DNA of 46,875 nucleotides from CAZLYK01 sp964563495 (GTDB lineage Bacteria > Acidobacteriota > Blastocatellia > RBC074), in the NCBI GenBank assembly GCA_964563495.1, contig CAZLYK010000032.1, forward strand, positions 1 to 46,875, read 5' to 3'. The notes beneath the pieces were generated by a model that searched no databases, was not told where the DNA came from, and saw only the letters and a list, made by a program, of their open reading frames with translations. Position numbers and translations under genes: made by a program. Each line of letters begins with the position of its first letter. The stretch's first letter is position 1. Below, one piece after another: positions 9,545 through 22,909 of the stretch.

Positions 9545-10489
9545 ATGGCGCGTATTGACGAATTGAGATTACTCACCAAAGTCTCGCGGATGTACCACGA
9601 GCGCGGCTTGCGGCAAGCTGCGATTGCCGATCAATTGAATCTTTCGCAAGCGACCATCTCGCGGCTCTTAAAACGCGCTGAGGAAGAACGGCTCGTGCGG
9701 ACGACCGTCAGCGTGCCGTTGGGCGCTTTCCCCGAACTGGAAGAAAAGCTCCAGGCAATCTACAGCCTGAAGGATGTGATCGTCGTTGATTCAGTCGAAG
9801 ACGATGACCAGATTCTACGCGACATTGGCGCGGCGGCGGCATACTACGTTGAGACGACTGTGAAGCGCGGCGAAGTGGTCGGCATCTCTTCGTGGAGCGC
9901 CACCTTGTTGGCGATGGTAGACGCCATGCATCCGCTGCCGAAATCCATTGAAGCAAATGTCGTCCAGATTCTCGGTGGCATTGGCGACCCAGCCGCGGAG
10001 GCTCACGCCGCGCACTTGTCCCGGCGTCTGGCCACACTGATGCACGGCCAGGCGACATTTTTGCTCGCTCCCGGTGTAGCGGGCGCGGCGGATACTCAAC
10101 GGGTTTATCTTGATGACCCCTTTGTCCGCGACGCGATGACGCTCTTTGACCAGGTGAGTCTGGCCTTGGTAGGCATCGGAAGTGTGGAACCGTCGCGGTT
10201 GCTTGCCAGCAGCGGCAACGTCTTTTCGCCTGAAGAACTAGACAAACTCCGGGCGCAAGGCGCGGTCGGAGATGTTTGCCTGCGCTTTTTTGATAGCGCA
10301 GGGCTGCCGGTCATTACGCCACATAATGACCGCGTCATCGGCATCACCCTTGACCAGCTCCGGCAGGTGCGACGGACAGTCGGCATTGCCGGTGGAGAAA
10401 GAAAACTGGCCGCCATCCGCGGCGCTCTTGAAGGCGGCTGGATCAATGTGCTGATTACCGACCGCTTCACCGCCGAACGGCTGATGTAG
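9545..10489 (+). CDS. SorC/DeoR-type sugar-responsive transcriptional regulator
   Basis: A 314-aa regulator with an N-terminal helix-turn-helix (about residues 20-46, LRQAAIADQLNLSQATISRL) and a C-terminal SorC sugar-binding domain (about 60-314). Characteristic SorC segments include VVGISSWSATL, VVQILGGIGD and ALVGIGSVEP. Such proteins bind a phosphorylated sugar and release DNA. It is encoded inside the operon between the kinase and the importer, so it probably controls the promoter at 5083, perhaps through the palindrome at 5114. It begins 18 bases after the kinase stop. Confidence 0.88.
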   Translation: MARIDELRLLTKVSRMYHERGLRQAAIADQLNLSQATISRLLKRAEEERLVRTTVSVPLGAFPELEEKLQAIYSLKDVIVVDSVEDDDQILRDIGAAAAYYVETTVKRGEVVGISSWSATLLAMVDAMHPLPKSIEANVVQILGGIGDPAAEAHAAHLSRRLATLMHGQATFLLAPGVAGAADTQRVYLDDPFVRDAMTLFDQVSLALVGIGSVEPSRLLASSGNVFSPEELDKLRAQGAVGDVCLRFFDSAGLPVITPHNDRVIGITLDQLRQVRRTVGIAGGERKLAAIRGALEGGWINVLITDRFTAERLM

Positions 10490-10559
10490 AGCGTGCGCGC
10501 CGGAGTCACCTTGCCTGATCTGGTGGCTACGGAAACCAGTCAGAAAATTCATTAGGTTT

Positions 10560-11245
10560 ATGTCAATCATCGCTGGCATCGTCGGCTTACAGCGGCTTGG
10601 GAACTGCGCGGCAACCGCGCTGCTCTTGGCATCTCTTTTGTGCCTTACGTCGTGCAAACTCTGGACGATTCGACCGATTGAATCGAAAGAGCAAAAGCCC
10701 GCCGCTTCGTCGCAGCAATTCAATGCCGACGCTTATGTTGACTCGATCTGGGAAAGCAAACTTGTTCCGCTGGTGATTGAAAAAGCGGTTGATCTATCTA
10801 CTTTGCTCTCTGCCTTCGACACTGACTTCGACGCGGCCAGGAAACAATACGGGCACCATGAAGCAGGGGGAGCAACTCATTTCATCGTCAAAGGCGAAGG
10901 CCGCGTCAGCCAAGTCAATAGCGGTTCGCAAAATCGCACCATCGTCATCAGCCTGCCGAACTACAAAGGCAAAACGGAAGTCGTGATGCAGGTTGGCCCG
11001 GTATTTCGCGGGACCGCGATCCGCGATGCGGTCGGGTTCATTCAATTCAATCAGTTCGTTAACCAGCTTCAGTTTGCTGATGTAGGGAACAAAGTAAATG
11101 ACCGCGTTTTCAGTTCGGTCGTGAATGGGTTTGATTTGGCAACGGCGCAAGGCAAACAGGTTTCCTTTTACGGCGCGTTTACGCTCACCGAGCGCAGCAA
11201 AATCATCATTACGCCAATGAAGCTCGCAGCGGGAGGTCAACCCTG

Positions 11246-11246
<1 letters not shown>
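10560..11246 (+). CDS. DUF2291 family lipoprotein
   Basis: A 228-aa lipoprotein with a signal peptide and lipobox LTSC (Cys32). It fits the DUF2291 family, found beside sugar ABC importers of the ribose type. Recognisable features are NADAYVDSIWESKLVP after the linker, a central beta-rich section (RTIVISLPNYKGK, VVMQVGPVFRGTAIRDAVGF) and FYGAFTL near the end. The stop overlaps the ATPase start (TGATG), tying it to the transporter. Its molecular role is not established. Periplasmic location and strict coupling suggest an accessory to uptake, for example handling of the binding protein, but nothing in the sequence proves this. Confidence 0.82.
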
Positions 11247-13850
<2,604 letters not shown>

Positions 13851-13862
13851 GAGAGAAAAAGA

Positions 13863-14825
<963 letters not shown>

Positions 14826-14922
14826 TAATCCTGTCCTTCTAAGCCTCAATGGCGGCGAGCGGCGAACCTCCCTGAAAGGCCGGCCGAGCAGCAAGTTTTT
14901 TTCTCTGGAATCAATTTATCAA

Positions 14923-14962
14923 TTGACAGCACTTGGGAGGTGTATTATCGTTTTAACGATAA
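14923..14962 (+). promoter_or_regulatory. Promoter with overlapping 18-bp palindromic operator
   Basis: In the 338-base gap after the importer, TTGACA (14923-14928) is followed after 17 bases by TATCGT (14946-14951). Overlapping the -10 box is TTATCGTTTTAACGATAA (14945-14962), a perfect 8-bp inverted repeat with a 2-base centre, of the size bound by LacI- or GntR-type dimers. It faces the TPR/TonB module starting at 15164, leaving a leader of about 200 bases in which I see no other gene. The controlling protein is not in this window. Confidence 0.6.
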
Positions 14963-15163
14963 ATAACCATAACTGAATAGATATTCACCTGTCTTTTCTG
15001 GGATCGAAATCAACGTCAATTTAGAAGCTTTTCTCTGACATTTCTGTTTGGTCATCTCAGGCAGCACATGCACTTGGTGTTGCTTGTAGCGGATGAATCA
15101 CGTCTTCTGGTGAATAAATATCAGATGGTGATTATTTATGTCTTCTCCGAAGAGGAAAGAAAC

Positions 15164-16180
15164 ATGAAACCGGGAACTGCCAATGGAATAAAAGGCTTCG
15201 CAATTACGGCTTTCGTGATTGCCATACTATCGTTCCCGGTCGGAATTGCCCTGACTGCAACCGTCCCTTTCCAAGAGAGTCAAGCAGGAAGCCAATCCCC
15301 CCATCGTGATGATACTGACCGATCCAGCGCGGTGAGCCGTCGCGATTCGACGGAACTCACAGTCGAAAAGCTCATTGACCTGGGCCGATTGCAGGAGGCG
15401 CGAGAGAAGCTGCGGGAGCAGTCCGCCAAACAAGGCGAACATCCTCGGATACTCTTGTTCGAGGCCATGATCCTGTACAAAGAAAAGCAGTGTGTGGAAT
15501 CCATCCGGAAACTTGAGCGCAGCCTCAGCCTGTACGACGCTGATCCCGACGTTTATAAGCTCATCGGGCTAAACCTCGTGTCTCTGGGGAAGGAAGACCT
15601 GGCTGGGCGCTACTTTGAGACGGCTGGCGAACTGGCTCCGCGTGATTTCATGGCGCGCTATTACCTGGCGCTCTACCAGCTGACCAGCAAAGAGTTCAAG
15701 CGCGCTGAAGCGAGTTCGCAGGCCGTAATTAAACTCAATCCCAAATACGTGGATGCGTATCTGGTGCTTGGTGTGGCGCAGGAACAGTTGGGCCAAGAAG
15801 CAGCGGCGCTCCAGACCTATCAACAAGCCATCAAGGTCGCAGAACAACAACCCCGAAAGACCGAGATGCCCGCCCTGTACCTCGCGCGGCTTTTGATCTC
15901 CTTGCAGCGGTATGAACAGAGCTTGCCGCCGTTGCAGAAAGTTGTGGCAATCAATCAGAAATCAGCGGAAGCACTCACGTTCATAGGTCTCGTGCTGAGC
16001 CGTCTCGAACGATACGAAGAAGCGATTCCGTCCTTGCAGGAAGCCGCCCGGCTGGCCCCACAAGACAAATCGCCGCACTACTTACTGATGGGCGTTTATC
16101 AAAAGCTGGGAAACACGAGCGAAGCGCAACGGGAAATGCAAATTTTCCGCGCTCTCGAAGCGAACGAAAAAAAGCAATAA
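15164..16180 (+). CDS. Tetratricopeptide-repeat protein with N-terminal membrane anchor
   Basis: A 338-aa protein. ATG 15164 was chosen because GAGGAAAG lies just upstream and the next 30 residues form a signal or anchor segment (ITAFVIAILSFPVGIALTA). After a polar linker the rest is a chain of about seven TPR units, including LIDLGRLQEAREKLREQ, DVYKLIGLNLVSLGKED, VDAYLVLGVAQEQLGQE, AEALTFIGLVLSRLERYEEA and SPHYLLMGVYQKLGNTSEAQ. TPR proteins beside TonB receptors and CRTAC1-like proteins are common in this kind of genome; their partners are mostly unknown. It likely works in the periplasm as a scaffold for the products that follow. Confidence 0.88.
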   Translation: MKPGTANGIKGFAITAFVIAILSFPVGIALTATVPFQESQAGSQSPHRDDTDRSSAVSRRDSTELTVEKLIDLGRLQEAREKLREQSAKQGEHPRILLFEAMILYKEKQCVESIRKLERSLSLYDADPDVYKLIGLNLVSLGKEDLAGRYFETAGELAPRDFMARYYLALYQLTSKEFKRAEASSQAVIKLNPKYVDAYLVLGVAQEQLGQEAAALQTYQQAIKVAEQQPRKTEMPALYLARLLISLQRYEQSLPPLQKVVAINQKSAEALTFIGLVLSRLERYEEAIPSLQEAARLAPQDKSPHYLLMGVYQKLGNTSEAQREMQIFRALEANEKKQ

Positions 16181-16267
16181 CGAACAAAGCTGGGATGAAA
16201 GTGCTCGAAATTCAAAGCGGCCTGTCCCAAGAGGCCAGTCCAATCATTATTCCTAGGAGGAACTACC

Positions 16268-19200
16268 ATGAACTTCAAATTCTGGCGCTATGTGCTACTT
16301 GCACTCGCCTTCGCAGTAGGCCTCGGTAATCCGGCGCGCGCGCAGGTTTCGGGGCGCATTAGCGGGACAGTGGTTGACCCTTCGGGCAATGTCATTGTCA
16401 AGGCCGCTATCACCTTAACGAATGAACGCACGGGCGAGGTTGCGACCACGACCAACAACGAATCGGGGGCCTTTGTCTTCCTAAACGTTCAGCCCAGCAG
16501 CTATACAGTACAGGTCAAATCCCAGGGTTACAGCACGCTGGAGAGGACGGGCCTCATCCTGAGCGCCAACCAGATTCTGGCGTTGGGTAATCTGCAACTA
16601 GCGGTAGGCAATGTGACGGAAACGGTGACGGTGACTTCCGCCACGAACGTGGAACTGGACACGTCGGGGCAAAATGCGCTGGTTACGGACAAACAGCTTG
16701 GCGGGCTGATGTCCAGAGGGCGCGACATCGTCTCGCTGACGACGGTGCTGCCCGGCGTTTCCCAGAATGCAGGCGCGGGCGGTTCGCTCGGCGGCAACTG
16801 GGGCACACAAACTGCCAACATGCAGGGACTGCGCGGTAACTGGAATAACTTTCAATTGGATGGCCAGCCCGGCAATGATATTGACGTGCTGTCGTTCTTC
16901 ACGATCTCCGTCAGCATGGACGCAGTGCAAGAAATGAGCGTCAGGTCAAATTCCTACCTGGCCGAAGATGGTCGCCTGCCCGGCGTGAGCGTGAACATCG
17001 TTTCCAAATCCGGGACGAAGGAATTTCATGGCAGCGCCTACTGGTTCAAGCGTCACGAATCCTTCAATGCGAATAATTTCTTCAACAACCGCCTCGGACT
17101 GACCCGTCCATTGACGCGGTTCAATACGCTTGGGGCAACAGTAGGCGGCCCGGTGTACATTCCCCGCGTGTTCAATAAGAACAAAGACAAGTTGTTCTTT
17201 TTTGTAAGCCGCGAAGACTGGCGTATCAGGCTTCCAGCGCCGCTCTATCAATCCACGCTGCCCACCGATCTGGAACGGAAAGGCGATTTCTCGCAGAGCT
17301 TCGATCAGGACGGCAGGTTAATCGTGGTACGCGACCCGGTGACGGGGCAGCCGTTTCCGAACAACATCGTTCCGGCGAACAGAATCAATTCACTGGGGCA
17401 AAAAATGCTGGCGTTTCTGCCTGCGCCCAATCTGCTGGATCGCAACATTACGCGCGGCGCGTTCAATTACCGCGCGCTGGAAACCCTCGACCAGCCGAAA
17501 GAACAGACTCAATTGAAAATTGATTGGGTTCCGACCGAGAAGGATCGCATTTCATTCCGTCCGCGCTGGTGGAATTCCGACTTGCAGGGACAAAATAGTT
17601 CCCTTGCCTTAGCGTCCAACTTTATTGGCCAGAGACACCACTACACATACATCAACAATGCCTACGCGGGCAGTTACATCCGGACATTCACGCCAACATT
17701 GGTGAACGAGATTGATGTCGGTTACGGCCAAGCAAGAGAAGATGGCTCGCTGCAAGGCGACTTTAACCTGGACAACATCCGGCGCGACAAGCTCGGCCTG
17801 CAAAATCTCGGACAGCTTTACCCCAGTGCGAATCCTTTGAAGATCATTCCCCAAATGACCTTTGGCGGACTGCCCAGTGCTCCATCGTTTACGTTTGATC
17901 CCCGCACTCCGGTCAACGGCGCCGATGAACGGCTGACGATTACAGACAATCTGAGCTGGGTCAAGAATAAGCACACGCTCAAGTTTGGCTTTTACTATGA
18001 ACGGAACTACGCCAGCGAAGGCCCGCGTTCTAATGCGACAGGCCGCCACATGGGAACCTTCGATTTCTCGCGCGACGGGAATAATCCATTCGACAGCAAC
18101 CATCCCTTTGCCAATGCGCTATTGGGGAATTTCCGCAGTTACGCCGAATCAAGCGGCTCCTCACTGGGGCGAGCGAAGATTTCAACAACGGAATGGTTCG
18201 CGCAGGATTCCTGGAAGATCACGCCACGCTTGAACCTCGATTTCGGCGTGCGTTTCTACTCTTTCACTCCCTGGCGGTTGCGGGATGGGGAAGGATCGGC
18301 GCTGGCGCTGAGCCGGTATGACCGCAGCAAAGCGCCGCTGCTGTATGTTCCGGCGATTAATCCAAGCGGTCAGCGCGTAGCGCAGAATCCGATCACCAAA
18401 CAATTCGCGCCGGCTCCGTTGATCGGCGCCATCGTGCCCAATTCCGGCACGCGGCTGAACGGCGTCGTGGTTGGCAATGATTCCAGCTATCCCGATGGCT
18501 ACCGCGAGCGTCCGCCCATTCAGATGGCGCCGCGCGTGGGCTTTGCCTACGATGTGCTTGGCGATGGCAAGACGGCGTTGCGGGGCGGTTTTTCCGTGAC
18601 GAAGCAGACGATCACCTCCTCGCAGAATTCAATGTGGACGACCACGACATCGCCGCCGATTCTGGAAAGTCCGAGCATTTTTTACGGCAGCATTGACACC
18701 TTCCTCAGCGCCGGTCAGGTGTTGTTTCCGACGGATGCGCAGTCGTTCGATCAGAAGTCCGATAAGGTTCCGACCGTGTACCGCTGGTCATTGGGCGTGC
18801 AGCGCGACATCGGTTTTGGAAGCGTAATCGAAGTGGATTATGTCGGCAGCACCAGCCGTCATCTGCGCCAGAACCGTGCGCTCAACACGCTGCCTCCGGG
18901 TACTCGCTTCCTGCCCAGCAGTCAGGACCCGACGACGGGGCGTCCGCTGCCTGACAACTTCCTGCGTCCCTATCCCGGCTTCGCAGGCGTTGGCTATATC
19001 GAAGACTCCGGCTATGCGAACTACAATGCGCTGCAGGTGGCGGTCAATCGCCGCTATGCCAAAGGGCTGCAATATGGCATCGCCTACACGTGGTCGAAAG
19101 CCATGGGCCTCACCGACAATGACGGCGGCGGTTTGCCGCTCTATCGAGATTACCGCACCTACCTGTACGGAAAACTCGGTTACGATCAAACCCATGTTTT

Positions 19201-19747
19201 CGTAGCGAATTATCTGTACTCGCTGCCGAACCTGTCCGCCTTCAAGGGGAACTGGTTAGCCAGAGGTGTCTTCCACAACTGGGAAGTGGCCGGGATTACC
19301 ACGTTTGCAAGCGGCTTCCCGCTGGGGATCGGCTTAACCCGAACGGATGGCGTTGATCGGACCGGCGGCGGCGATGCGCCGCGCGTCATTATGACGGGCA
19401 ACCCGATTCTTGGACGCAGCGAACGCAGCTTCTCCAAATGGTTCAATACCGCAGCCTTTGCTGCGCCGGGCGTCGGGAATTTCGGCAACGCTCCGCGCGA
19501 TGTCTTCCGTGGGCCGGGCATCAACAACTCGGACTTCACGTTGTTCAAGAACTTCCCGATCCGAGAGAAGGCGCGACTTCAGTTCCGCGCGGAGTTGTAC
19601 AACGTGTTCAATCACACGCAGTGGGCTGGTGTGGACAACGCCGCGCGCTTCGATGCAGCAGGCAATCAAGTCAATGGTCAATTCGGCCAGGTCACCTCGG
19701 CGCGTCTTGAGCGACAAATGCAGTTCGCATTGCGGTTCGAGTTCTGA
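16268..19747 (+). CDS. TonB-dependent receptor, Oar-like, with carboxypeptidase-regulatory domain
   Basis: A 1159-aa outer-membrane receptor. AGGAGGAAC precedes the ATG. The signal peptide ends at ARA-Q (about residue 26). A carboxypeptidase-regulatory-like domain follows (about 27-110, ISGTVVDPSGNVIVKAAITL), then a plug domain (about 125-245, with LPGVSQNAGAGG and GSLGGNWGTQTANMQGLRG), and a long beta-barrel ending in LRFEF with the terminal aromatic typical of outer-membrane barrels. Oar-like receptors import large or complex nutrients using TonB energy. The neighbouring esterase, apiose and DUF1593 genes suggest a plant-derived glycan or its fragments, but the ligand is not visible in the sequence. 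A strong hairpin follows the stop. Confidence 0.93.
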   Translation: MNFKFWRYVLLALAFAVGLGNPARAQVSGRISGTVVDPSGNVIVKAAITLTNERTGEVATTTNNESGAFVFLNVQPSSYTVQVKSQGYSTLERTGLILSANQILALGNLQLAVGNVTETVTVTSATNVELDTSGQNALVTDKQLGGLMSRGRDIVSLTTVLPGVSQNAGAGGSLGGNWGTQTANMQGLRGNWNNFQLDGQPGNDIDVLSFFTISVSMDAVQEMSVRSNSYLAEDGRLPGVSVNIVSKSGTKEFHGSAYWFKRHESFNANNFFNNRLGLTRPLTRFNTLGATVGGPVYIPRVFNKNKDKLFFFVSREDWRIRLPAPLYQSTLPTDLERKGDFSQSFDQDGRLIVVRDPVTGQPFPNNIVPANRINSLGQKMLAFLPAPNLLDRNITRGAFNYRALETLDQPKEQTQLKIDWVPTEKDRISFRPRWWNSDLQGQNSSLALASNFIGQRHHYTYINNAYAGSYIRTFTPTLVNEIDVGYGQAREDGSLQGDFNLDNIRRDKLGLQNLGQLYPSANPLKIIPQMTFGGLPSAPSFTFDPRTPVNGADERLTITDNLSWVKNKHTLKFGFYYERNYASEGPRSNATGRHMGTFDFSRDGNNPFDSNHPFANALLGNFRSYAESSGSSLGRAKISTTEWFAQDSWKITPRLNLDFGVRFYSFTPWRLRDGEGSALALSRYDRSKAPLLYVPAINPSGQRVAQNPITKQFAPAPLIGAIVPNSGTRLNGVVVGNDSSYPDGYRERPPIQMAPRVGFAYDVLGDGKTALRGGFSVTKQTITSSQNSMWTTTTSPPILESPSIFYGSIDTFLSAGQVLFPTDAQSFDQKSDKVPTVYRWSLGVQRDIGFGSVIEVDYVGSTSRHLRQNRALNTLPPGTRFLPSSQDPTTGRPLPDNFLRPYPGFAGVGYIEDSGYANYNALQVAVNRRYAKGLQYGIAYTWSKAMGLTDNDGGGLPLYRDYRTYLYGKLGYDQTHVFVANYLYSLPNLSAFKGNWLARGVFHNWEVAGITTFASGFPLGIGLTRTDGVDRTGGGDAPRVIMTGNPILGRSERSFSKWFNTAAFAAPGVGNFGNAPRDVFRGPGINNSDFTLFKNFPIREKARLQFRAELYNVFNHTQWAGVDNAARFDAAGNQVNGQFGQVTSARLERQMQFALRFEF

Positions 19748-19806
19748 GGTGAGATTACCCTCTGAAACGGAAACTGCGGTACGCACTAAAATGGGCATAC
19801 ACGCCC

Positions 19807-19836
19807 GATCCTGAGCCTTTTTCAAGGCTCAGGATC
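19807..19836 (+). terminator. Hairpin after the TonB receptor gene (terminator or attenuator)
   Basis: GATCCTGAGCCTT (19807-19819) pairs perfectly with AAGGCTCAGGATC (19824-19836) around a 4-base loop, a 13-bp stem starting 60 bases after the receptor stop. The tail TTCCTTGTTT is only moderately T-rich, so it may end transcription partly, or protect the receptor mRNA, before the next gene at 19877. Confidence 0.65.
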
Positions 19837-19876
19837 TTCCTTGTTTCCACGCATCACACTTATGGGATTGGGGGCA

Positions 19877-21091
19877 ATGAAATTGCCATTGGTCGCAGTG
19901 CTGGGTTGCCTGAGCATTCTAGTGCTGATACCTGCGTCGGCAAGACCACAAACAGACGACTCCCGCGTCTCTTTCAATCGGGGAGTCGAGCTTCAGCAAA
20001 AGGGAGACCTCGCTGGGGCGCGACTGGCCTATGAGGAGGCCCTGAAGCTCTCGCCGCGGCGCGTGGATGCGCTCTCCAATCTCGGCTTGGTTTATTTGAA
20101 CTTGGGGAATAACGAAAAGGCCATTGAATGTTTCGGCCAGGCGCTTTTCGTCAAGCCGGAGTTGCTGTCGGTTCGGATGTTTCTCGGACTTGCCTATTAC
20201 CGAGCGAACCAGTTCGAAGCCGCTCATCGTGAAGTAGCCAAAGTGGTCGAGGCCCAACCTCATCACCCACAAGCCCTTCATCTTTTGGGGCTATGCCTCT
20301 TGAAGCTCGATAAGATTCAACCCGGCATCAGCGCGCTGGAAGCTGCGTTGCAGGTGAATCCCAATAACACGGACGCTGCCTATACCCTGGCTACCGCTTA
20401 CGTCGGCAACGAAGAAATTGAAAAGGCAGAGGCCCTTCTCGAAGGGCCGCTACGGTCAAACAATAGCGCCGAAGTTCATCTAGTCCGAGGTTCGATCCTG
20501 AACGCAAACAGAAATCCCCAGGTGGCGATCCAGGAGCTGACCAAGGCGAAGCAGTTGAACGAGAAGCTGCCGACGCTGCGAACACAGTTGGCCTACGCCT
20601 ACCTGCTGCTCGGCGAGCATGAACAAGCCATCACGGAGTTTCTGGTTGCGCTGACGCAAACCCCCGACGACTTCCATGCCAACGCTTACCTTGGCTGGCT
20701 ATACCTTGAGGAAAGGCGGTACCAAGAAGCCTCCGAGCGGCTGACGGCAGCTCTTCGCCAGAAGCCTGATAACAGTGGAATTCTTTATCAGTTGGGACAG
20801 ATCCAACACGCCAGCGGGCAGATCGAGAATGCCGCTGCGTTGCTGGAACGCGTTGTCAAAAATCAACCTGACTTTGTTCCCGCCCATGTGTTGCTGGCAA
20901 GGGTCTACCTGAAACTGAAACGACCGGATGACTTTGCGCGAGAGCGGGCGATCATCCGTCAACTGAACGAAAAGGAGCAGGAAAGAAATCTCGGCTCCCA
21001 GGAGAGTTATGGGGACAGGAAGGTGACGCCGCCCAAATTCTCGGAAGGACCGTCGTCGAAGCCGAATCCTAGGGGAAGAGTAAAGAAATGA
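19877..21091 (+). CDS. Secreted tetratricopeptide-repeat protein
   Basis: A 404-aa exported TPR protein. ATG 19877 starts a clean signal peptide (MKLPLVAVLGCLSILVLIPA, cut near ARPQ); ATG 19862 or TTG 19841 in the same frame are alternatives without better upstream sites. From residue 36 on it is an almost continuous TPR solenoid of ten or so units (for example VDALSNLGLVYLNLGNNEKA, PQALHLLGLCLLKLDKIQ and TDAAYTLATAYVGNEEIEKA), ending in a basic tail (SKPNPRGRVKK). The last bases overlap the next start (ATGA), so it is translationally coupled to the CRTAC1-like protein. A role as its periplasmic partner is inferred. Confidence 0.88.
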   Translation: MKLPLVAVLGCLSILVLIPASARPQTDDSRVSFNRGVELQQKGDLAGARLAYEEALKLSPRRVDALSNLGLVYLNLGNNEKAIECFGQALFVKPELLSVRMFLGLAYYRANQFEAAHREVAKVVEAQPHHPQALHLLGLCLLKLDKIQPGISALEAALQVNPNNTDAAYTLATAYVGNEEIEKAEALLEGPLRSNNSAEVHLVRGSILNANRNPQVAIQELTKAKQLNEKLPTLRTQLAYAYLLLGEHEQAITEFLVALTQTPDDFHANAYLGWLYLEERRYQEASERLTAALRQKPDNSGILYQLGQIQHASGQIENAAALLERVVKNQPDFVPAHVLLARVYLKLKRPDDFARERAIIRQLNEKEQERNLGSQESYGDRKVTPPKFSEGPSSKPNPRGRVKK

Positions 21092-22800
21092 ATTCCAAAG
21101 TTTCAATTCTCTGGTTCCTGATCATTGCGCTTGCTCTGCCAGGCATCTCACACCCCCAGAATAACCCAGCGGCAACGGGCGCCCATGTAACCTTTGAGGA
21201 AGTTACCGCTGCGTCGAGTGGCATCACCTGGGTTCACGACAACGCTGCTTCTTCTGCGAAACACTTGCCGGAAACGGTCGGCGCCGGCTGCGCTTTCCTG
21301 GACTTTGATAACGATGGCTGGATGGACATTTTCTTCGTCAACAGCGGCCCCTCCGATTTTTTTACCCCGAAGAGGCTTGTTCGGAATGCGCTTTACCGTA
21401 ACAACCGGGATGGTACGTTCACCGATGTAACTGCCAGTGCGGGTCTGGCAGGCGGGCAGTTTGGAATGGGCGTGGCCGTCGGTGATTACAACGGTGACGG
21501 GTGGCAGGATCTCTACGTGACTAACTATGGGCGGAATTTGCTCTACCGCAATAACGGCAACGGGACCTTCACCGAAGTGGCTGAGAAGTCCGGGGTCGGC
21601 ATCCGCGGCTGGTTTACGAATGCAGTCTGGTTTGACTATAACAACGACGGCAAGTTAGACCTCTTCGTCTCGAGTTTCGTCCTCTACAACCCTGAGGAGA
21701 ATCGTTTCTGTGGAAATAAGAGCGCCAATCGCCAGCATTACTGCATCCCGAGGGTTTTTAGACCAACCCCCAGTTACCTGTTTCGGAACAATGGCGACGG
21801 GGCCTTCACTGATGTCAGCAAAGAGTCGGGAATTGCCAGCGTGCTGGGGAAAGCTTTCGGAGTGGTGGCTACAGACATCAACAATGACTCTTTGATGGAC
21901 CTCTTTGTCGCCAATGATACGGTCGCGAATTTCCTGTTTCTCAACAAGGGCAAAGGTAAGTTCGAGGAGATCGGCCTGGCGGCTGGCGTAGCTTACAGCG
22001 AAATGGGCGAGCCCCGGTCCGGCATGGGTGTAGACGCCGTCGATTTCGACGGGGACGGGTGGCAGGATTTGTTTGTCGCCAATATCGACCAGGAGATGTT
22101 CAGCCTCTACCGGAACCAGCGAGGCATCGACTTCATCGACGATGCGGCGGAGATCCAGCAGGCGACCCGATTGCTCAGCGGGTGGGGGCTGCGCTTCTTC
22201 GATTATGACAACGATGGCGATCCGGACCTGTTCCTGGCCAACGGACACCCCGACGATTTGATAGGAATCTTAAAACCAATGATCAACTACCGTGAGCCGT
22301 TGCTGCTCCTTGAGAATCTCGGAGGCAAGTTCAAGAACGTCAGCGCCCAATCTGGTGCGGTGTTTGCGAAAAAGTTTTCCGCGCGGGGGCTGGCGACCGG
22401 TGATTTCGATAATGACGGCGACCTGGACGTGTTGGTCTCCAGCAACGGAGAGCCTCCGTTGCTGCTACGCAACAACGGAGGTAGCCGGAACAATTGGGTT
22501 GGCCTCGATTTGGTTTCTACCAAAAGCAATCCGGCTGCGGTCGGCGCGACCATCACGTGGCAGGCGGGAGGAACCAAACGCCGCCGTCTGAAAACGGGCG
22601 GGGGAAGCTATCTGTCTTCTCACGATCCGCGCGAAATCCTGGGCCTGGGGGCTGTCGCAAAGGTGGACTGGATTGAGATTCGCTGGCCCAGCGGCGCGGT
22701 CGACCGATTGTCGAACCCGCCCGTCGTCAGGACTTATTTCAAGGTCGTCGAAGGGCAAGGGATTGTCAGCCCCAAAGGAACCACAGGAGAACGACTATGA
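21088..22800 (+). CDS. CRTAC1/ASPIC-UnbV family FG-GAP repeat protein
   Basis: A 570-aa secreted protein with signal peptide (residues 1-23). At least seven FG-GAP/VCBS calcium-binding blades are visible, each with a DxDxDGxxD-like loop: LDFDNDGWMDIFFVN near 71, then DYNGDGWQDLYVTN, DYNNDGKLDLFVS, DINNDSLMDLFVAN, DFDGDGWQDLFVAN, DYDNDGDPDLFLAN and DFDNDGDLDVLVSS. The C-terminal ASPIC/UnbV domain (about 485-555) shows GGGSYLSSHDPREILGLG and IEIRWPSG. It probably forms a calcium-stabilised beta-propeller outside the cytoplasm. It starts in an ATGA overlap with the TPR gene and ends in an ATGA overlap with a short reading frame. Its precise role is unknown for the family in bacteria. Confidence 0.93.
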   Translation: MNSKVSILWFLIIALALPGISHPQNNPAATGAHVTFEEVTAASSGITWVHDNAASSAKHLPETVGAGCAFLDFDNDGWMDIFFVNSGPSDFFTPKRLVRNALYRNNRDGTFTDVTASAGLAGGQFGMGVAVGDYNGDGWQDLYVTNYGRNLLYRNNGNGTFTEVAEKSGVGIRGWFTNAVWFDYNNDGKLDLFVSSFVLYNPEENRFCGNKSANRQHYCIPRVFRPTPSYLFRNNGDGAFTDVSKESGIASVLGKAFGVVATDINNDSLMDLFVANDTVANFLFLNKGKGKFEEIGLAAGVAYSEMGEPRSGMGVDAVDFDGDGWQDLFVANIDQEMFSLYRNQRGIDFIDDAAEIQQATRLLSGWGLRFFDYDNDGDPDLFLANGHPDDLIGILKPMINYREPLLLLENLGGKFKNVSAQSGAVFAKKFSARGLATGDFDNDGDLDVLVSSNGEPPLLLRNNGGSRNNWVGLDLVSTKSNPAAVGATITWQAGGTKRRRLKTGGGSYLSSHDPREILGLGAVAKVDWIEIRWPSGAVDRLSNPPVVRTYFKVVEGQGIVSPKGTTGERL

Positions 22801-22868
22801 GACCACGAATGAGTCAATTCCTGTTGAGTCTTTTTACCGCCTGCATGGTTGCCTCACCTCCGGGGTAG
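22797..22868 (+). CDS. Short 23-codon frame resembling a cut-off signal peptide
   Basis: ATG 22797 overlaps the CRTAC1 stop and opens a frame MRPRMSQFLLSLFTACMVAS ending PPG-stop. It looks like the start of an exported or lipoprotein leader that stops at once. The 41 bases after it contain no continuation I can read. It may be a translated leader coupling CRTAC1 to the DUF1593 gene, or the stump of a lost gene. I cannot assign a function. Confidence 0.35.
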   Translation: MRPRMSQFLLSLFTACMVASPPG

Positions 22869-22909
22869 AGCCGGGACAGGCCGCCGCTTCTGAACAGGAA
22901 CCACAGACA

